DNA of 64,000 nt. Origin: Mucilaginibacter segetis. GTDB lineage: Bacteria; Bacteroidota; Bacteroidia; Sphingobacteriales; Sphingobacteriaceae. Below, in pieces: positions 60,922 through 64,000 of the stretch. How positions within the stretch are numbered: the first letter of the stretch is position 1; each line of letters starts with the position of its first letter. The position numbers and the translations under genes were made by a program. The notes beneath the pieces were generated by a model that saw only the letters and a program-made list of their open reading frames with translations, was not told the origin of the DNA and did not search any database. The DNA lies in the NCBI RefSeq assembly GCF_016522075.1, contig NZ_JAEHFW010000002.1:248001-312000 (forward strand), given 5' to 3'.

Positions 60922-62526
60922 TTATGCAATAATGGCGGGTTGGGGTCCAGCCTTTGTTATTTCGGGACTGCACAAGCTGCTGTATTTTTCAAAGTTTTTT
61001 ACAAATGCATTGGCCAGTGCATTTGCTTTATCATCATAGTTTTCGTGAACTGGCCATATATTTTGCGGATCCAGTATATCGTCAGTCACATTTGGACAGG
61101 TAACCGGCATCATCAGGTTAAATACCGGGTGATGCTTAAAATCTACATTTTCAAGTTCTCCGTTCAGTGCGGCAGTTATCATAGCACGAGTATCCGAAAG
61201 TTTGATACGGCTGCCTTTACCATAAGGGCCACCTGTCCAACCGGTGTTAACTAACCAAACATTTACCTGGTGTTCTTTAATTTTTTTACCTAACAACCGG
61301 GCATACACTACCGGGTGCAATGGCAGAAAGGCTTCTCCGAAACATGCAGAAAAGGTAGCTTTTGGCTCATCTGCTCCTGTTTCGGTACCGGCTATCTTAG
61401 CGGTATAACCAGATATAAAATGATACATGGCCTGTTCAGGCGTAAGTTTTGCTATTGGCGGCAATACCCCAAATGCATCGGCTGTTAAAAAGAATATGTT
61501 TTTAGGTGTTGTTCCTATTGATGGCTTTACCGCGTTGCTTACATTATATAAAGGGTATGCTACACGGGTGTTCTCGGTTTTATCAATATTCGCGAAATTA
61601 ACCCGTCGTGTACCTTCAATAAAATTTACGTTTTCAAATAAAGCGCCATACTGTATGGCTTTAAAAATCTGAGGTTCTTTTTGGGCGGTAAGGCCGGCAC
61701 ATTTTGCGTAGCAGCCACCCTCGAAGTTGAATATGGTGTAATCGCTCCATCCGTGCTCGTCATCTCCTATCAGGTTGCGGTGCGGATCGGCCGAGAGCGT
61801 GGTTTTACCCGTTCCGGAAAGGCCGAAAAAGATAGCGGTATCTCCACTTTCTCCGGTATTTGCCGAACAATGCATAGAAAGCACCTTTTTTTGATGAGGC
61901 AGTATAAAGTTAAGCACCGAGAATATGGCTTTCTTAATTTCGCCGGTATAGCCAGTACCCCCAATAAGTATTATTTTTTTACTGAAGCTGATAACGGTAA
62001 AATTTTTTTGACGGGTGCCATCCTGCTCTGCATCGGCGGCGAAGCCGGGGGCGGCAATAATTGTCCATTCCGGTTTAGCTGCGGCATTTATAAGTTGTGG
62101 TCGTAAAAATAAATGATGTGCAAACAGATTTTGGTAAGCGGTCTCAGTAATTACACGGATATCAATATGATATTTTTCGTTAGCACAGGCGCTGGCATCG
62201 CGTACAAATACTTCGCGACCTGTTAAATAAACAGATACCTTATTATATAAAGCATCAAATTTATCCGGACTGAATTTAATATTTACATCGCCCCACCAAA
62301 CATTATCACGAGTGATATCATCCTCCACAATAAATCTGTCTTTTGGTGAACGCCCTGTAAATTCACCGGTATCAATGGCAAGTGCACCGGCTTCCGTTAA
62401 TACCCCTTCGCTTTTTTTTATGGCAGCTTCTATTAATTGTGCCGGATTCAACTGGTAGTGAATACTTAAATTATCCGGCATGCCCAAATACCCCAGATCG
62501 GGTATCTGATAACTATGTTTGTTCAT
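60922..62526 (-). CDS. pckA: Phosphoenolpyruvate carboxykinase (ATP)
   Basis: 534 residues from the ATG at 62526. Converts oxaloacetate to phosphoenolpyruvate with ATP at the start of gluconeogenesis. The P-loop is GLSGTGKTTLSADP near 240; DDEHGW and NFEGGCYAK follow closely. TGRSPKDRFIVED and MHCSANTG are typical for the ATP-dependent type, which differs from the GTP enzyme. The TTG at 62551-62553, 27 bases upstream, would add MPQPIVLPL, but it overlaps the promoter's -7 element, so I reject it. Confidence 0.97.
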   Translation of the reverse strand: MNKHSYQIPDLGYLGMPDNLSIHYQLNPAQLIEAAIKKSEGVLTEAGALAIDTGEFTGRSPKDRFIVEDDITRDNVWWGDVNIKFSPDKFDALYNKVSVYLTGREVFVRDASACANEKYHIDIRVITETAYQNLFAHHLFLRPQLINAAAKPEWTIIAAPGFAADAEQDGTRQKNFTVISFSKKIILIGGTGYTGEIKKAIFSVLNFILPHQKKVLSMHCSANTGESGDTAIFFGLSGTGKTTLSADPHRNLIGDDEHGWSDYTIFNFEGGCYAKCAGLTAQKEPQIFKAIQYGALFENVNFIEGTRRVNFANIDKTENTRVAYPLYNVSNAVKPSIGTTPKNIFFLTADAFGVLPPIAKLTPEQAMYHFISGYTAKIAGTETGADEPKATFSACFGEAFLPLHPVVYARLLGKKIKEHQVNVWLVNTGWTGGPYGKGSRIKLSDTRAMITAALNGELENVDFKHHPVFNLMMPVTCPNVTDDILDPQNIWPVHENYDDKANALANAFVKNFEKYSSLCSPEITKAGPQPAIIA

Positions 62527-62550
62527 TAAAGGTAATACAATTGGTTGGGG

Positions 62551-62582
62551 CAAACTTACCTTTTTATAAAACTATTTTACAA
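62551..62582 (-). promoter_or_regulatory. Promoter of pckA
   Basis: On the - strand TTG (62580-62582) is followed after 21 bases by TAAGTTTG (62551-62558), a complete match to the Bacteroidota pattern TTG-N19-23-TAnnTTTG. The transcription start would be near 62544, about 18 bases before the ATG. Confidence 0.7.
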
Positions 62583-62681
62583 CTTTTTTGCGCAATTTTT
62601 TACATAATGTAAATTTTACACACCATTTAAATAGTTGACTATCAATAGTATACTATACCATTAAATTTTACACCTAATACA

Positions 62682-63017
62682 CTAACCTCCGGCTTTTTTG
62701 GCCTTGTAATTATCGGCCTGTAACAAAGTGAGCACCTTGTCTCTAAAATCGCCCTGTATCAATATTTCACCCTCTTTAACAGAGCCGCCAACACCGCATT
62801 TTGTCTTCAGTTTTTTGCCGATAGCTTCCAGGTCTGCAGTAGCGCCAATGAATCCACTTATACGGGTTACCAGCTTGCTCCCACCCTTACGGTCGAGGTA
62901 TATTTTAAGATTTTGCTGTTGTGGCGGTAACGTTTGCTGCTCCTCCCCAGTTTCTTCCTGATATTCAAAATCCGGATCGGTAGAGTACATAATGCCAGTA
63001 AATTTCTTTTTTACCAT
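62682..63017 (-). CDS. SUI1/YciH-type translation initiation factor-like protein
   Basis: 111 residues. The SUI1 domain spans about 35-105: [57 protein letters not shown]. The KxKCGxGGxVKxxxIxxQG pattern is diagnostic. In bacteria these YciH-like proteins are thought to modulate start codon selection, but their role is not firmly known. The N-terminal 30 residues are Glu/Gln-rich and variable. It ends 2 bases before the kinase gene's stop at 63020 upstream, so both are one transcript. Confidence 0.92.
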   Translation of the reverse strand: MVKKKFTGIMYSTDPDFEYQEETGEEQQTLPPQQQNLKIYLDRKGGSKLVTRISGFIGATADLEAIGKKLKTKCGVGGSVKEGEILIQGDFRDKVLTLLQADNYKAKKAGG

Positions 63018-63019
63018 AA

Positions 63020-63913
63020 CTATTTGTTTTTATAGGAAACGCCTACAATTACTTTTAGTGTTGCGGGCACAATATCAATCTTCAGGTTTGTACCTGCAAC
63101 CTGCGGCTCGCCGTCTAAATGTATAGCGCCATCCGCTTTGCGGCTAACTTCAATATGCTTGCCTTGTATGATCTCAACATACGAGGTTTTATTGGCCGTT
63201 TTGGTGATCATACGCAGGCCCATCTCCGGGAAACGATATAGCGGAAAAGGCTTAATGATACATACATCCAGTAAACCGTCCTGAACGGATGCCTCCGGCG
63301 AAATATGCGCATTGTTGCCATACTGTGAGGAATTGGCAAAGCTCAGCATAAAGGCTTCACGCTCGTAAGGCTTACCATCTATCAGTAGTTGATACGTTTG
63401 GGCTTTATAACTTGCAATTTCCTGTATTGATGATTTAAGATAATTATAAAAGCCACGTGTTTTACTGCCCTGGGCAAAAACATGGCTGATGTGCGCATCA
63501 AACCCCATACCGGCCATATTAAAAAACCACTGATCATTCATTTTTGCGGCATCAATAGTGATGGTACGCCCGGCATTAAATGTTTTAAATGCACCTTCCA
63601 CATTCATGGGGATGTTTAAAAAACGTGACAAGCCATTGCCTGATCCATAAGGGATTATGCCCAATACGGTATCGGTACCTGCAATAGCCGAGGCTATTTC
63701 ATTAATGGTTCCATCGCCGCCAACCGCTACAATGATATCATACTCATCCGCCGCTGCCTTAGCCAGCGAGCGGGCGTGTAATACGCCCGAAGTAAATTCT
63801 ACGTCGGTTTCAAAAGCTGACGGATCAACATATTTTTGTATAAGCTCCGGCACTTCATCTTTCTTCTTCCCTCCCGATACCGGGTTAATAATAAATAACG
63901 CTTTCCTTTTCAA
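63020..63913 (-). CDS. Diacylglycerol/lipid kinase (YegS/DgkB-type)
   Basis: 297 residues. The N-terminal [11 protein letters not shown] and the catalytic-domain [13 protein letters not shown] (Gly65-Gly66-Asp67-Gly68-Thr69) are the two signatures of DAGK_cat lipid kinases; [17 protein letters not shown] and the [12 protein letters not shown] part are also typical. It transfers phosphate from ATP to a lipid such as diacylglycerol. The substrate may instead be a ceramide or another lipid, which in Bacteroidota is plausible because they make sphingolipids. No signal peptide. It is followed 2 bases later by the SUI1 gene. Confidence 0.9.
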   Translation of the reverse strand: MKRKALFIINPVSGGKKKDEVPELIQKYVDPSAFETDVEFTSGVLHARSLAKAAADEYDIIVAVGGDGTINEIASAIAGTDTVLGIIPYGSGNGLSRFLNIPMNVEGAFKTFNAGRTITIDAAKMNDQWFFNMAGMGFDAHISHVFAQGSKTRGFYNYLKSSIQEIASYKAQTYQLLIDGKPYEREAFMLSFANSSQYGNNAHISPEASVQDGLLDVCIIKPFPLYRFPEMGLRMITKTANKTSYVEIIQGKHIEVSRKADGAIHLDGEPQVAGTNLKIDIVPATLKVIVGVSYKNK

Positions 63914-63972
63914 CTATATAGGGTTTCAGCCGCCAAAAGTAAATGTATTTTCCGCTTTGTGAAAAATTGTTT

Positions 63973-63980
63973 TATTTTTG
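63973..63980 (+). promoter_or_regulatory. Candidate + strand promoter at the window's end
   Basis: TATTTTTG matches TAnnTTTG exactly and points rightwards, away from the lipid kinase. The gene it serves lies beyond 64000; only 20 bases of possible transcript are visible, with no readable product. Confidence 0.4.
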
Positions 63981-64000
63981 CCACCCGAAAGTGGACTGAT

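Noticed and set aside
1..64000. CRISPR arrays, phage genes, insertion sequences, toxin-antitoxin or restriction systems, rRNA and tRNA genes
   Set aside because: I looked for regular spaced repeats, transposase or integrase motifs, and tRNA-like folds and found none; the only repeat arrays are the heptamer runs and the two palindromes.

Overview
The window is a chromosomal segment of a Bacteroidota bacterium, most likely from the Sphingobacteriaceae (Mucilaginibacter/Pedobacter-like). The evidence is several promoters matching the Bacteroidota -7 element TAnnTTTG, starts that mostly lack a Shine-Dalgarno sequence, secreted GH3/GH78/GH92 glycoside hydrolases, an ExbB-ExbD-ExbD-TonB cluster, LemA/TPM proteins, and a 14-gene complex I operon with the short form of NuoG. 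The genus is inferred; no rRNA or tRNA gene was seen. The window is mostly core metabolism, with no phage, insertion sequence, CRISPR array or defence island.

Layout. 1-5300: a glycan and ester hydrolase patch on the + strand (the 3' end of a GH3 enzyme, a type B carboxylesterase, a GH78-type rhamnosidase), with a pair of palindromic operator-like sites before the rhamnosidase. 5593-18279: a long + strand run holding nearly the whole pentose phosphate pathway (polyphosphate-glucokinase-like kinase, transketolase, ribose-5-phosphate isomerase, transaldolase, a HAD protein, 6-phosphogluconate dehydrogenase, glucose-6-phosphate dehydrogenase, 6-phosphogluconolactonase; rpe is absent), followed by tag and polA. 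18285-22125: a lipoprotein of unknown function, then glgA-glgC for glycogen synthesis. 22185-35091: mixed-strand housekeeping and envelope genes (a metallo-hydrolase, YbaB, a serine hydrolase, TPR protein, two ECF sigma factors, DinB, an FAD dehydrogenase, GH92, LemA-TPM-TPM, NUDIX).

From 35102 to 63913 every gene lies on the - strand. In transcription order (right to left) these are a lipid kinase and a SUI1 factor; pckA with a clear promoter and terminator; ExbB-ExbD-ExbD-TonB-small membrane protein-PstS-like lipoprotein-TPR; a hairpin; the nuoA-N operon; then DedA, ppa, a CBS/CorC protein, rsmE, DUF4159 and a biotin-carrier protein ending at a strong hairpin; and finally a thioredoxin-like protein.

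The genes join into one central-carbon and energy theme: sugar release outside the cytoplasm, phosphorylation and oxidation through the pentose phosphate pathway, glycogen storage, gluconeogenesis by PckA, NADH oxidation by complex I, and proton-motive-force use by TonB/ExbBD. The most unusual structure is inside the nuo operon. Between nuoM and nuoN sits a frameshifted four-helix-bundle gene flanked by oppositely oriented runs of a 7-base repeat (TAAANNN), which looks like a small inserted element. Other points of interest are the paired palindromes before the rhamnosidase, a translationally coupled 60-residue membrane protein between nuoE and nuoF, and the PstS-like lipoprotein attached to the TonB cluster.
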